Part shown: in pieces, positions 1 through 7,983 of the stretch | Position numbering within the stretch: position 1 is the stretch's first letter | Layout: the number at the start of each line of letters is the position of its first letter | From: JAAEUE01 sp039180225 | Lineage (GTDB): Bacteria > Pseudomonadota > Alphaproteobacteria > Rhizobiales > CAJQND01 | Direction of reading: 5' to 3' | Length of the DNA: 12,664 nucleotides | Assembly: GCA_039180225.1 (NCBI GenBank) | Contig: JBCDDQ010000138.1 | Span: forward strand, 1 to 12,664 | Translations under genes and position numbers: made by a program | Notes under the pieces: model-generated | The model's database searches: none | The model's input: the letters and a program-made list of their open reading frames with translations, nothing else | What the model was told of the DNA's origin: nothing

Positions 1-1719
1 CTGAGACGCTCCGTGCAGCCCGACGAGGTGAAAGCTCTTGGCATTGATCGGCAAGTGTTGGGAGATCTGATCCGCCAGGCATCGCTCGACGGCCAGGCCG
101 TTAACCTGCGTTTGGCGGTGTCTGACACTGAAATGGCCAAGCAGATTGCCAGTAACCCCAATTTCCAGAGTGCCGGTGGCACCTTTGATCCCAGAGCCTT
201 CCGCCAGATTTTGGCGCAGAACGGTTATTCTGAGGCAGATTTCGTGATCCAGGAGCGTCAACGGATCTTGCGAACCGAACTGGCCAATGCAGTGGATCAG
301 GAGCTCTCAGTGCCCACAGCGCTCACCAAGGCGGCGTGGGCCTATCAGAACGAAACGCGCAAAGCGCGCTACTTTACCTTGCCGGAAAGCGCCGCGGAGG
401 CTCCGCCTGAGCCCAGCGAGAGCGAGCTGAAGACTTATTACGACAACAACAAGCGCACGTTCACTGCGCCGGAATTCCGCACATTGTCGGTCCTGCGGCT
501 GCAGCCTCAGGATGTGGCCGAATCCGTCTCGGTGAACGAAGAGGACCTCAAAGCGGCATACGACAAGCGGGTGGCCAATTACTCCATCCCTGAAAAGCGC
601 ACGATCGAACAGATCGCTTTTCTGAACACGACCGAAGCCGAACAGGCCTACAAACGCATCTCCGAAGGCGCTGACTTCCTGGACATCGCCAAGGAAAAGG
701 GCCTTACCGAGCGCGACTACAGACTTGGCAGCCTGACCCAAAAAGAGGTGCCGGACGCGGTGATCGGCGTGGCGGCTTTCGCGCTCGACAAAGACAAAGT
801 GAGCAAGCCCATCAACGGGTCCCTGGCCACGGTTCTCGTGCGCGTGACGGATATTGTGTTCGGCAGCACCCAGCCGTTCGAAGCGGTTCGCGCCAGTCTT
901 GAGAACGATCTCAAACTGGAACGGGGCAAAGAGGAAATCCTCAACCTGCACGACCGCATCGAGGATGAACGCGCCGGCGGCAGCTCGCTGGCGGAGATCG
1001 CAAAAGCGCTCAATCTGCCCCTCATTATGGTCGATGGGGTTGACCGGGCCGGCAGAGATCCGTCCGGCAAGAACGTGGACACCCTGCCCGCCCGGGCCGC
1101 CAGTTTGAAACTCGCTTTTGAAAGCGACGTTGGCGTTGAAAATGACCCGGTGGAGACGCAAGAGGAAGGGTGGGCCTGGCTGGACGTTGTTGAGGTGACG
1201 CCTGAGGCCTTGAAGCCGTTCGCCGATGTCAAAGATGAAGCCAAGCGGCTTTGGACTGAAAGCAAAAAGGCGGATGCCTTGCGGGCCACCGCCCGGAAGC
1301 TTGTAGATCAAGCCAATCAGGGCGGCAGTTTCGATGCCATTGCCAAGGAGGCGGGCCAAGAGATCAAGACCACCGCTGAGCTTACCCGGCAAGGCCCCTC
1401 GCCGGCGCTGGGCCGGTTCGGCCTTCAGGCCATGTTCGCCACGCCAAAAGGCAAGACGGGCATGTCCCAACCGGTGGACAATAACGGCATGCTGCTGTTT
1501 GAGACGACTGAGATCACGACCCCCACTTTCTCTGCTGACAGCGCTCAGGCCAAGCAGGTGGCGACCGCCCTGCGCGGCGGTATGAGCCAGGATCTCTTGC
1601 AGCAATATCTGGTGGACCTTCAGGCCAAACTCGGCGTCGAAATCAATGAGCGGCTTTGGGCGGAGATCCAAGACCCCAACTCTGTCCCCGCCTCACGACG
1701 TGGCAGCGGCGCCTTCTAA
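1..1719 (+). CDS. ppiD: PpiD/SurA-family peptidyl-prolyl isomerase-like periplasmic chaperone, 5'-partial
   Basis: The frame is open from base 1 to a TAA at 1717-1719, giving 572 visible residues. A GTG at 13 is only an internal codon: the family normally starts with a cytoplasmic tail and one membrane helix, and neither is present, so the true start lies upstream of the window. Visible order: SurA-N-like helical region (about residues 1-110, including the motif around PNFQSAGGTFD and the FRQILAQNGY helix), then a charged linker, then a parvulin-like segment at about 195-280, recognisable by EGADFLDIAKEKG and AFALDKDKVSKPI. The helical C-terminal half resembles the rest of PpiD. The parvulin segment looks degenerate: the usual HIL start reads QIAF here and the usual GGDLG motif reads RLGSL, so it may bind clients rather than isomerise proline. 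The expected role is inner-membrane-anchored folding of exported proteins. The gap to trpE is 62 nt with no clear terminator, so read-through into trp is possible. Confidence 0.88.
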   Translation: MRRSVQPDEVKALGIDRQVLGDLIRQASLDGQAVNLRLAVSDTEMAKQIASNPNFQSAGGTFDPRAFRQILAQNGYSEADFVIQERQRILRTELANAVDQELSVPTALTKAAWAYQNETRKARYFTLPESAAEAPPEPSESELKTYYDNNKRTFTAPEFRTLSVLRLQPQDVAESVSVNEEDLKAAYDKRVANYSIPEKRTIEQIAFLNTTEAEQAYKRISEGADFLDIAKEKGLTERDYRLGSLTQKEVPDAVIGVAAFALDKDKVSKPINGSLATVLVRVTDIVFGSTQPFEAVRASLENDLKLERGKEEILNLHDRIEDERAGGSSLAEIAKALNLPLIMVDGVDRAGRDPSGKNVDTLPARAASLKLAFESDVGVENDPVETQEEGWAWLDVVEVTPEALKPFADVKDEAKRLWTESKKADALRATARKLVDQANQGGSFDAIAKEAGQEIKTTAELTRQGPSPALGRFGLQAMFATPKGKTGMSQPVDNNGMLLFETTEITTPTFSADSAQAKQVATALRGGMSQDLLQQYLVDLQAKLGVEINERLWAEIQDPNSVPASRRGSGAF

Positions 1720-1781
1720 GTCGCATCCACTTCGTTTAACACCTGTCTTCGAATTGTCTGGAAGGTGCCAGGTCTAAGGCC

Positions 1782-3302
1782 ATGCACATTGAACCCGCAC
1801 TTGCTGTGTTTAAGCAGCGTTATCAGAACGGTGAGGCCCAGGTGGTCTCAACCCATTTGGTGGCTGACCTTGAAACACCGGTATCCGCCATGCTCAAGCT
1901 GGCGGCGAACTCGGAATATTCATTCTTGTTGGAGTCCGTTGAAGGGGGCGCCGTGCGCGGGCGCTATTCGATTATCGGTCTGAAGCCCGATGTGATCTGG
2001 CGCTGCGATGGCAATTCTGCAGAGATCAACCGGCGCGCCCTCGCTGATCCCGACGGGCCATATGAGCCATGCAGTGAGCCCACCATGGCGTCCTTGCGCA
2101 GTCTCCTGGAGAGTTCCCGCATCGATTTGGGCGAAGAGTTGCCGCCCATGGCCGCCGGGGTATTCGGCTATATGGGCTACGACATGGTGCGCCTGATGGA
2201 GGACTTGCCGGAGCCTAATCCGGATGTTCTGGGTGTTCCGGACGGCGTTATGATTCGCCCCACGGTGATCGCCATCTTTGACAGCGTGAAAGACGAGGTG
2301 ACGGTCACCACGGCCGTTTATCCCGACGAGGGGCTCAGTGCCGATGCCGCCCATGCCCGGGCTGTGGACAGGATCACCTCGGTGATGGATGCGCTTGACC
2401 GTCCCCTGGACCATGGCGCTCATCAGTATGATGGCGATGACGTGGTGGAGGCGGCCGCCTCCAACACCACGCCGGAAGAGTTCAAAGCCATGGTGGATCG
2501 CGCCAAGGAGTACATTGTGGCCGGCGACATCTTTCAGGTGGTGCTGTCTCAACGATTTGAAACGCCGTTTGCTCTGCCGCCCTTCTCGCTCTACCGGGCT
2601 CTGCGCCGGGTCAACCCGGCCCCCTTCCTGTATTGTCTGAATTTCGGGGGTTTTTCGATCATTGGCTCAAGCCCGGAAATCCTGGTCAGGGTCCGCGACG
2701 GAAAGGTCACCATCCGCCCCATTGCCGGCACTCGGCCACGCGGCGAGACCCGGGCTGAAGATGATGCGCATGCCGCTGACCTGTTGGCCGATCCCAAAGA
2801 ACGCGCTGAGCATTTGATGCTGCTTGATCTGGGCCGCAACGATGTGGGGCGTGTGGCGGAGATTGGCTCCATAGATGTGACCGAGCAGTTCAACCTGGAG
2901 TATTACAGCCAGGTCATGCACATCGTCTCCAACGTGGAAGGCACGCTGAGTAGCGATCATGACGCGATCTCTGCCCTGATCGCCGGTTTCCCGGCAGGCA
3001 CGGTTTCCGGTGCGCCCAAAGTGCGCGCCATGGAGATAATCGATGAGCTGGAGAAGGAAAAACGCGGACCCTATGCAGGCTGCGTCGGCTATTTCTCGGC
3101 CAATGGGCAGATGGACACCTGTATTGTCTTGCGCACAGCCTTGGTGAAAGACGGCAAGATGTATGTCCAGGCCGGGGCCGGCATCGTTGCTGATTCCGAT
3201 CCGGACAGCGAGCAGCTGGAGTGCATCAACAAAGCCAAGGCCCTGTTCAAGGCGGCAGAAGAAGCCGAACGCTTTGCCGGCCAGGCCGGACGGGGGCAAT
3301 AG
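1782..3302 (+). CDS. trpE: Anthranilate synthase component I
   Basis: 506 aa, the normal length for stand-alone TrpE. With TrpG it converts chorismate plus glutamine-derived ammonia to anthranilate, the first committed step of tryptophan synthesis. Motifs seen: LLES at 49-52 (the tryptophan feedback-site motif of TrpE), PIAGTRPRG at 313-321, DLGRNDVGR at 349-357, FPAGTVSGAPK at 403-413 and GAGIVADSDP from 465, all typical of the chorismate-binding fold. LLES and pairing with trpG favour TrpE over PabB. The N-terminus (ADLETPVSA at 29-37) aligns naturally with the family, supporting ATG 1782. The ribosome site is poor: GGAAGG at 1760-1765 is distant and TAAGG at 1775-1779 is too close. It heads the trpEGDC-moaC-moeA run, and its TAG stop lies 2 nt before trpG. 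No leader peptide or attenuator is visible in the 62-nt upstream gap. Confidence 0.97.
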   Translation: MHIEPALAVFKQRYQNGEAQVVSTHLVADLETPVSAMLKLAANSEYSFLLESVEGGAVRGRYSIIGLKPDVIWRCDGNSAEINRRALADPDGPYEPCSEPTMASLRSLLESSRIDLGEELPPMAAGVFGYMGYDMVRLMEDLPEPNPDVLGVPDGVMIRPTVIAIFDSVKDEVTVTTAVYPDEGLSADAAHARAVDRITSVMDALDRPLDHGAHQYDGDDVVEAAASNTTPEEFKAMVDRAKEYIVAGDIFQVVLSQRFETPFALPPFSLYRALRRVNPAPFLYCLNFGGFSIIGSSPEILVRVRDGKVTIRPIAGTRPRGETRAEDDAHAADLLADPKERAEHLMLLDLGRNDVGRVAEIGSIDVTEQFNLEYYSQVMHIVSNVEGTLSSDHDAISALIAGFPAGTVSGAPKVRAMEIIDELEKEKRGPYAGCVGYFSANGQMDTCIVLRTALVKDGKMYVQAGAGIVADSDPDSEQLECINKAKALFKAAEEAERFAGQAGRGQ

Positions 3303-3304
3303 CC

Positions 3305-3883
3305 ATGATCACGCTCATCGACAATTATGACAGCTTCACCTTCAATCTGGTGCAGTTCTTGGGAGACTTAGGGGCTGAAACCGTGGTCCACCGGAACGAT
3401 AAGATCAGCGCCGGTCAGGTCCTATCGTCAGGATGTGAGGCGATTGTGCTCTCGCCCGGCCCGTGCACCCCCAATGAGGCAGGTATTTGCCTGGAGCTGG
3501 TGGAAAAAGCGGCCGAAGCAAAGATGCCGCTGATGGGCGTGTGTCTTGGACACCAGTCCATCGGCCAGGCCTTCGGTGGCACCGTGGTGCGGGCCCCTGA
3601 GATCATGCATGGCAAGCTCTCCTCCATTCACCATACCGGCGAAGGGCTCTTCAGCGGCGTTGCTCAGGACTTTAATGCCACCCGCTACCACTCTTTGACC
3701 ATTGAGCCGGACAGCCTGCCCTCCTGTTTGAACGCGACGGCGCACACGCAAGATGGCACGATCATGGGGCTGCAACACAAAGAGCTCCCAATTCACGGCG
3801 TCCAATTTCACCCCGAAAGCATTGCCTCAGAGCATGGCCATCAGCTATTGAGAAACTTCCTGGACGTGGCACACAGTCGGTAA
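3305..3883 (+). CDS. trpG: Anthranilate synthase component II (glutamine amidotransferase)
   Basis: 192 aa class I glutamine amidotransferase that releases ammonia from glutamine for TrpE. Start at ATG 3305 gives the family N-terminus MITLIDNYDSFTFNL; an in-frame upstream ATG at 3221 lies inside trpE and would add 28 unrelated residues. Catalytic triad is visible: nucleophile Cys80 in GVCLGHQ, His169 and Glu171 in QFHPES. The SPGPCTPNEAG motif at 50-60 is the usual loop beside the active site. It starts 2 nt after the trpE stop, with the G-run at 3292-3296 inside the trpE end as ribosome site. A PabA role (shared amidotransferase for folate synthesis) is possible in bacteria with only one copy, but cannot be judged here. 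Confidence 0.97.
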   Translation: MITLIDNYDSFTFNLVQFLGDLGAETVVHRNDKISAGQVLSSGCEAIVLSPGPCTPNEAGICLELVEKAAEAKMPLMGVCLGHQSIGQAFGGTVVRAPEIMHGKLSSIHHTGEGLFSGVAQDFNATRYHSLTIEPDSLPSCLNATAHTQDGTIMGLQHKELPIHGVQFHPESIASEHGHQLLRNFLDVAHSR

Positions 3884-3890
3884 TGCGTAT

Positions 3891-3896
3891 GAGGGG
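3891..3896 (+). promoter_or_regulatory. Ribosome binding site that decides the trpD start
   Basis: GAGGGG lies 8 nt before the ATG at 3905. An in-frame GTG at 3896 overlaps this element and has no ribosome site of its own, so ATG 3905 is preferred. Confidence 0.7.
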
Positions 3897-3904
3897 TGAC
3901 GAAA

Positions 3905-4918
3905 ATGGCTGAGCTAAAACCATTAATCGCCAAGGTGGCCGCGGGTGAAGCCCTGAGTGTGGAAGAGGCGCAGGAAGCCTTTGACGTGATGATGTCAGGA
4001 GAGGCAACCCCATCGCAAATTGGCGGGTTCCTGATGGCTCTCAGAGTGCGCGGGGAGACGGTGGATGAGATCACCGGCGCGGTGGCCAGCATGCGCGCCA
4101 AGATGACCCCTGTGCACGCTCCTGAGGGCGCTATCGATATTGTGGGCACCGGCGGCGATGGCTCAAAAACCTATAACATTTCCACCTGCTCGGCTTTGGT
4201 GGCGGCCGGCGGCGGCCTGAAGATCGCAAAGCACGGCAACCGCGCGCTTTCCTCCAAATCCGGCGCGGCGGACGCGCTGATGGCCCTTGGGGTAAACATT
4301 GAAATCACCCCGGAGAAAATCGCCGAATGCGTTGAGAAAGCCGGCGTGGGCTTCATGTTTGCGCCGGCCCACCATGCGGCCATGCGGTTTGTGGGCCCGA
4401 CCCGGGTTGAGCTGGGCACGCGCACGATCTTCAACATGCTCGGTCCCCTCTCCAATCCAGCCAGCACAACGCGGCAGGTTATTGGAGTCTTTTCAAAAGA
4501 ATGGATTGAGCCTCTCGCCCAAGTTATGAAGAATTTGGGGGCAGACGCGGTGTGGGTCACCCACGGCGAAGGCGGGCTCGACGAGATCACCTCAACAGGC
4601 ACCACTTGGGTGGCCGAACTGAAGAACGGGGAGGTCTCAAGCTTTGAAATTACCCCGGAGGACGCTGGCCTGCCCCGGGGCAAGCTTGCCGATTTGGCCG
4701 GAGGAGAAGCCGACTTCAACGCCGCCGCCATCCGTGATCTGCTTTCCGGCACCAAGAGCACCTATCGGGATACGGTGGTTTTGACCGTGGCGTCGGCGTT
4801 CATGATTGCCGGACAGGCAGGCGATCTGAAGGATGGTGCCCAGCAGGCCGAAGAGGCCATCGACAGTGGGCGTGCTGCTGCGGTGCTGGACAAGCTGGTT
4901 GAGGTGTCAAACAGCTGA
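3905..4918 (+). CDS. trpD: Anthranilate phosphoribosyltransferase
   Basis: 337 aa from ATG 3905. It transfers phosphoribosyl from PRPP to anthranilate, the second step of the tryptophan branch. Motifs: GTGGDGSKTYNIST at 81-94 (PRPP pyrophosphate-binding GTGGD), KHGNRALSSKSG at 109-120, GPTRVELGTRTIFNMLGPLSNP at 164-185, and GLDE at 224-227 whose Asp-Glu pair binds metal in the family. The N-terminal helical domain (1-70) is complete, so the gene is intact. A GTG at 3896 would add three residues but overlaps the ribosome site. The gap from trpG is 21 nt, and the stop shares base 4918 with the trpC start (TGATG), indicating translational coupling. Confidence 0.97.
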   Translation: MAELKPLIAKVAAGEALSVEEAQEAFDVMMSGEATPSQIGGFLMALRVRGETVDEITGAVASMRAKMTPVHAPEGAIDIVGTGGDGSKTYNISTCSALVAAGGGLKIAKHGNRALSSKSGAADALMALGVNIEITPEKIAECVEKAGVGFMFAPAHHAAMRFVGPTRVELGTRTIFNMLGPLSNPASTTRQVIGVFSKEWIEPLAQVMKNLGADAVWVTHGEGGLDEITSTGTTWVAELKNGEVSSFEITPEDAGLPRGKLADLAGGEADFNAAAIRDLLSGTKSTYRDTVVLTVASAFMIAGQAGDLKDGAQQAEEAIDSGRAAAVLDKLVEVSNS

Positions 4919-5733
4919 TGGCCACTATTCTTGACAAGATCGCTGCTTACAAGCGCGAAGAGGTTGCTGCAGCAAAGGCGCAGCGCAGCTTCTCAGACCT
5001 TGACGCAGTGGCCCGTTCGGCCAACGGCGTAAGGGGTTTTGCCAATGCTCTTAAGCTGGAGATTGAGGCCGGGCGCTATGGGCTGATCGCCGAGATCAAA
5101 CGGGCAAGCCCGTCTAAAGGTCTGATCCGGGAGGATTTTGATCCCCCTGCCCTGGCCCAGGCCTATGAAGCCGGCGGGGCGGCCTGCCTTTCGGTGTTGA
5201 CCGACACACCTTCGTTCCAAGGCGCACCCGGCTATCTCACGGCCGCCCGGGATGCCACCATCCTTCCGGCCATCCGCAAAGACTTTATGCTGGATGTCTA
5301 CCAGGTGGCGGAAGCCAGATGCTGGGGTGCAGACTGCATCCTGCTGATCCTGGCAATGATCGACGACAGCCTTGCGGGCGAGCTGGAGGACGCGGCCATG
5401 GCGTATGGCATGGACGTGCTGCTGGAGGTCCATGACGAAGCGGAGATGGAACGCGCGCTCTGCCTCAAGAGCCACCTCTTGGGCGTGAACAACCGGGATT
5501 TGAAAACCTTCAATGTGAGCCTGGCCACAACCGAACGTCTGGCGCCGATGGTGCCTGAAGGCTATCTGTTGGTGGGCGAAAGCGGTCTCAATACGCCGGA
5601 CGACCTGTCACGCCTCTCCGCTGCCGGCGTAAACGCGTTCCTGATCGGCGAGAAACTGATGCGCCAGGACGACGTGGAAGCGGCCACAAGAACTATCCTC
5701 GCCAAACCGGCGCACGGGCGAGATGTGGCCTGA
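4918..5733 (+). CDS. trpC: Indole-3-glycerol phosphate synthase
   Basis: 271 aa single-domain TIM-barrel enzyme that cyclises CdRP to indole-3-glycerol phosphate; there is no fused TrpF domain. Family active-site residues are visible: Glu59 and Lys61 in IAEIKRASPSKG, Lys121 in AIRKDF, Glu170 in LLEVH, the Asn191-Asn192 pair in GVNNRD, and Ser222 in GESGL. FLIGEKLM at 241-248 is the usual late phosphate-binding strand. It overlaps trpD by one base at 4918 and moaC by one base at 5733, both in TGATG, so it sits in a coupled chain. TrpF, TrpB and TrpA, needed to finish the pathway, are not in this window, as expected for alphaproteobacteria with a split trp set. Confidence 0.97.
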   Translation: MATILDKIAAYKREEVAAAKAQRSFSDLDAVARSANGVRGFANALKLEIEAGRYGLIAEIKRASPSKGLIREDFDPPALAQAYEAGGAACLSVLTDTPSFQGAPGYLTAARDATILPAIRKDFMLDVYQVAEARCWGADCILLILAMIDDSLAGELEDAAMAYGMDVLLEVHDEAEMERALCLKSHLLGVNNRDLKTFNVSLATTERLAPMVPEGYLLVGESGLNTPDDLSRLSAAGVNAFLIGEKLMRQDDVEAATRTILAKPAHGRDVA

Positions 5734-6209
5734 TGGCGAAACTCAGTCACATTGACGAAAAGGGCAACGCCCACATGGTGGACGTGTCCGAAAAGGACGT
5801 GACCAGCCGCAGCGCCGTGGCGAAGGGATCGGTGTGGATGCACGCGGAAACCTTGACCATGATCCAGGACGGTCTTGCCAAGAAAGGCGATGTGATAGGT
5901 ACGGCCCGCATTGCCGGCATCATGGCGGCTAAGCGGACCCATGAACTGATCCCCCTATGCCACCCCCTGGCGCTGTCTAAAGTGACGGTAGACATTGAGG
6001 CGGCCGCAGACGAGCCGCGCGTTGACGTGACAGCAACCGTCAAGGTCACCGGGCAAACCGGGGTTGAAATGGAGGCCCTGACCGCGGTTTCCGTCACCTG
6101 CCTTACGCTGTACGACATGGTCAAAGCCGTGGATCGGGGTATCAAGATTGGGGAAATTCGGCTCCACGAGAAGACCGGCGGCAAGTCGGGCACGTTCCGG
6201 GCGGACTGA
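5733..6209 (+). CDS. moaC: Cyclic pyranopterin monophosphate synthase (molybdenum cofactor synthesis)
   Basis: 158 aa, normal MoaC length. It converts the MoaA product 3',8-cyclo-GTP into cyclic pyranopterin monophosphate. Residues known as functionally important in E. coli MoaC fall at the same positions here: Lys51, His77 in LCHP, Glu112 and Glu114 in GVEMEA, Asp128 and Lys131 in YDMVKA. The C-terminus (GGKSG at 149-153) is also typical. It is translationally coupled to trpC by TGATG at 5731-5735 and is immediately followed by moeA (TGA then ATG without a gap). The moaA partner is not in the window. Confidence 0.97.
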   Translation: MAKLSHIDEKGNAHMVDVSEKDVTSRSAVAKGSVWMHAETLTMIQDGLAKKGDVIGTARIAGIMAAKRTHELIPLCHPLALSKVTVDIEAAADEPRVDVTATVKVTGQTGVEMEALTAVSVTCLTLYDMVKAVDRGIKIGEIRLHEKTGGKSGTFRAD

Positions 6210-7412
6210 ATGGCACTTACTCCGGTCAATGACGCAAAGGCGGCCATTCTCAGCGGTGTCCGGGCAACGCGGGCAGAACACGTTCGGCTCGTTGATGCGA
6301 GCGGGCGGGTTCTGGCCCGCGATCTGAAAGCAGGGCGCGACCAACCTCCTTTCGCGGCATCCGCCATGGACGGCTATGCGGTTATTGGCGCCGATGTGGC
6401 GCAGGTGCCGGCGTGTTTGAAGGTGATCGGCGAGGCGCCTGCCGGCAGAGCTTTTACCGGGCGCGTGAAGCCTGGCCAAGCGGTCAGGATTTTCACCGGT
6501 GCCCCCCTGCCGAAGGGCGCCGATACGGTGGTTATCCAGGAAGACTGCCGCGCGGACGGTGACGCGGTCGAGGTGCTAGAGGCTGCCAAGACCGGCCAGT
6601 TTGTACGTGCCAAGGGGCTGGATTTCCAAAAAGGCGAAGCCGTCCTGAAAGCAGGTCTACTGATGGGCGCGCGCGAGCTTGGGCTGGCAGCAGCCATGAA
6701 CCACGCCGCCCTGCCCCTGCGGCGCCGGCCAAGGGTGGCGCTGATGCCCACCGGTGATGAATTGGTGCCGCCTGGCGCAAAGCCAAGGCCCGATCAAATC
6801 GTCTCATCCAATAATTTTGCCCTGAGCGCACTGGTGCGCCGCTACGGCGGGGCGCCTGTGGATCTGGGCATTGTGGCCGACGACAAGAGGGCGCTCGCCC
6901 GGGCGATCAAGAAAGCCGCAGACTGTGATGTGCTGGTGACCCTTGGCGGTGCGTCTGTGGGCGATCATGATCTGGTTCAAGATGCGCTGAAGAGCGCGGG
7001 GCTGAAGCTCACGTTCTACAAGATCGCCATGCGGCCCGGAAAGCCACTAATGTTCGGAAAGTTGGGACGTCTCAGGGTGCTCGGTCTTCCCGGCAATCCG
7101 GTGTCGGCCATCGTGTGTGCGCGCCTTTTTCTAAAACCGCTTCTGGACGCCTTTCTGGGCCTTGATTCCAGCGACCCGCCCCTCAAAGGAACATTGGCCG
7201 GACCTTTGCGCGAAAATGATCAGCGCCAGGATTACCTGCGCGCCAAGCTGGAGGTGAGCACCGATGGAAGCCTCATTGCCGATCCGTTCGACCGGCAGGA
7301 TTCCTCCATGCTGCGACGCCTCAGTCAATCGGACTGCCTGGTGATCCGCCCGCCCTTTGCGCCAGCCGCCAAGGCCGGCGATCCGGTGAACCTGATCAAG
7401 CTTGATTTTTGA
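6210..7412 (+). CDS. moeA: Molybdopterin molybdenumtransferase
   Basis: 400 aa, full length for MoeA. It inserts molybdate into adenylylated molybdopterin, the last core step of cofactor synthesis. Motifs: PPFAASAMDGYAV at 46-58, IFTGAPLPKGADTVV at 94-108, PTGDELVPPG at 180-189, GGASVGDHD at 246-254, MRPGKPLMFG at 274-283 and LGLPGNPVSA at 291-300. These cover the MoeA N-terminal and MoCF-like domains, and a C-terminal domain IV follows (about 325-400). The ATG directly follows the moaC stop. This is the last gene of the + strand run. I see no clear terminator after it, and the lexA gene that often follows moeA in this class is absent. Confidence 0.96.
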   Translation: MALTPVNDAKAAILSGVRATRAEHVRLVDASGRVLARDLKAGRDQPPFAASAMDGYAVIGADVAQVPACLKVIGEAPAGRAFTGRVKPGQAVRIFTGAPLPKGADTVVIQEDCRADGDAVEVLEAAKTGQFVRAKGLDFQKGEAVLKAGLLMGARELGLAAAMNHAALPLRRRPRVALMPTGDELVPPGAKPRPDQIVSSNNFALSALVRRYGGAPVDLGIVADDKRALARAIKKAADCDVLVTLGGASVGDHDLVQDALKSAGLKLTFYKIAMRPGKPLMFGKLGRLRVLGLPGNPVSAIVCARLFLKPLLDAFLGLDSSDPPLKGTLAGPLRENDQRQDYLRAKLEVSTDGSLIADPFDRQDSSMLRRLSQSDCLVIRPPFAPAAKAGDPVNLIKLDF

Positions 7413-7782
7413 GGCCGGCCACGATCTGATCTGGCAGGAAAGTGGTGATGGCGTATTTGTGCGAGTTTTGATTCTGCTGCCATGCCCCATCTCGGCCGAA
7501 CAGCATGTAAAACCGCCCTAAAAGTGGCATACAACTCACAAGTTTGATAGCAAAGTCAAAATTATAGTGCCGTGACTTACTAGTTGATAATGGTATTGCA
7601 TTCAAACTCTTAGATTTCGAAGCTTGCAGAGAACACATTGAATTTAATCGTTAATTGACGTTGACGTTAAGCTAATGTCGCGCATGTCTTGTTGACACCC
7701 GATCTACTGGTAAATAATCTGAGGCAGTGGTGGGCAAACTGGTTTGGTGACAAACCGGATGAACTGCAAGGGGAACCATAAC
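7413..7782. other. Intergenic region after moeA, AT-rich, no gene found
   Basis: No convincing coding sequence on either strand over 370 bp. By count, 7501-7680 is about 37% GC, far below the neighbouring genes. It holds a TTGACG tandem repeat at 7655-7666 flanked by TTAA at 7651-7654 and 7667-7670, and ends with a promoter-like site at 7692-7720 for the small downstream gene. No transposase, tRNA or terminal repeat was seen. In many alphaproteobacteria lexA occupies this place; no recognisable remnant of it is present. Confidence 0.6.
7692..7720 (+). promoter_or_regulatory. Likely sigma70-type promoter for the 66-aa gene
   Basis: A perfect -35 TTGACA at 7692-7697 precedes an AT-rich -10 zone, TAAATAATCT at 7711-7720. 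AATAAT at 7713-7718 matches TATAAT in five of six bases at 15-nt spacing; TAATCT at 7715-7720 gives 17-nt spacing but a weaker match. The following leader to GTG 7783 would be about 55-60 nt. Confidence 0.5.
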
Positions 7783-7983
7783 GTGTCGCATGGGCGCTTA
7801 GACACGGGGGCAAGCGGGGCAAACAACGGCAGAGGCGAACACCTTGAAGATTTGCTCTTGCGAACGCAGCTGGCCAAAGCGGATGCTGATCAGCTTGGCT
7901 TGAAGTTCGAAGCCTACCTTCTCGATATGGCGGTGATGGCGCTTTCAGAGCGGGTTCGCAAATCCGCTCCACCAAAGCGTTGA
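7783..7983 (+). CDS. Small hypothetical protein, 66 aa
   Basis: I do not recognise this protein. The GTG at 7783 is chosen because AAGGGGA at 7768-7774 lies 8 nt upstream; the frame is open further back to a TTG at 7744, but that start has no ribosome site. The first 18 residues are Gly/Ser/Asn-rich and probably disordered. Residues 19-60 look like one long amphipathic helix or a helical hairpin, with regularly spaced Leu and Asp/Lys (LEDLLLRTQLAKADADQ, then FEAYLLDMAVMALSERVRK), and the tail is basic. There is no signal peptide or clear membrane segment. It is a likely soluble helical protein, perhaps self-associating. It has its own promoter-like site, so it is probably a monocistronic gene, convergent with the methyltransferase gene. 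Confidence 0.6.
   Translation: MSHGRLDTGASGANNGRGEHLEDLLLRTQLAKADADQLGLKFEAYLLDMAVMALSERVRKSAPPKR

Noticed and set aside
307..1671. Long - strand open frame (454 codons) opposite ppiD
   Set aside because: It is the mirror of a high-GC coding frame, with an arginine- and leucine-rich product without family motifs, and the + strand frame has clear PpiD features.
1720..1781. Possible trp attenuator or leader peptide before trpE
   Set aside because: Only 62 nt, with no short frame containing tandem Trp codons and only a 4-bp CTGG/CCAG stem.
3221..3304. Upstream ATG for trpG giving 28 extra residues
   Set aside because: It lies inside trpE and the added residues do not belong to the family; the ATG at 3305 yields the exact usual TrpG N-terminus.
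3896..3904. GTG start for trpD
   Set aside because: It overlaps the GAGGGG ribosome site that serves ATG 3905.
7396..7638. - strand frame of 80 codons overlapping the end of moeA
   Set aside because: No good ribosome site at its GTG or at the internal ATG, it runs antisense into moeA, and the product has no recognisable feature. Kept out, but not fully excluded.
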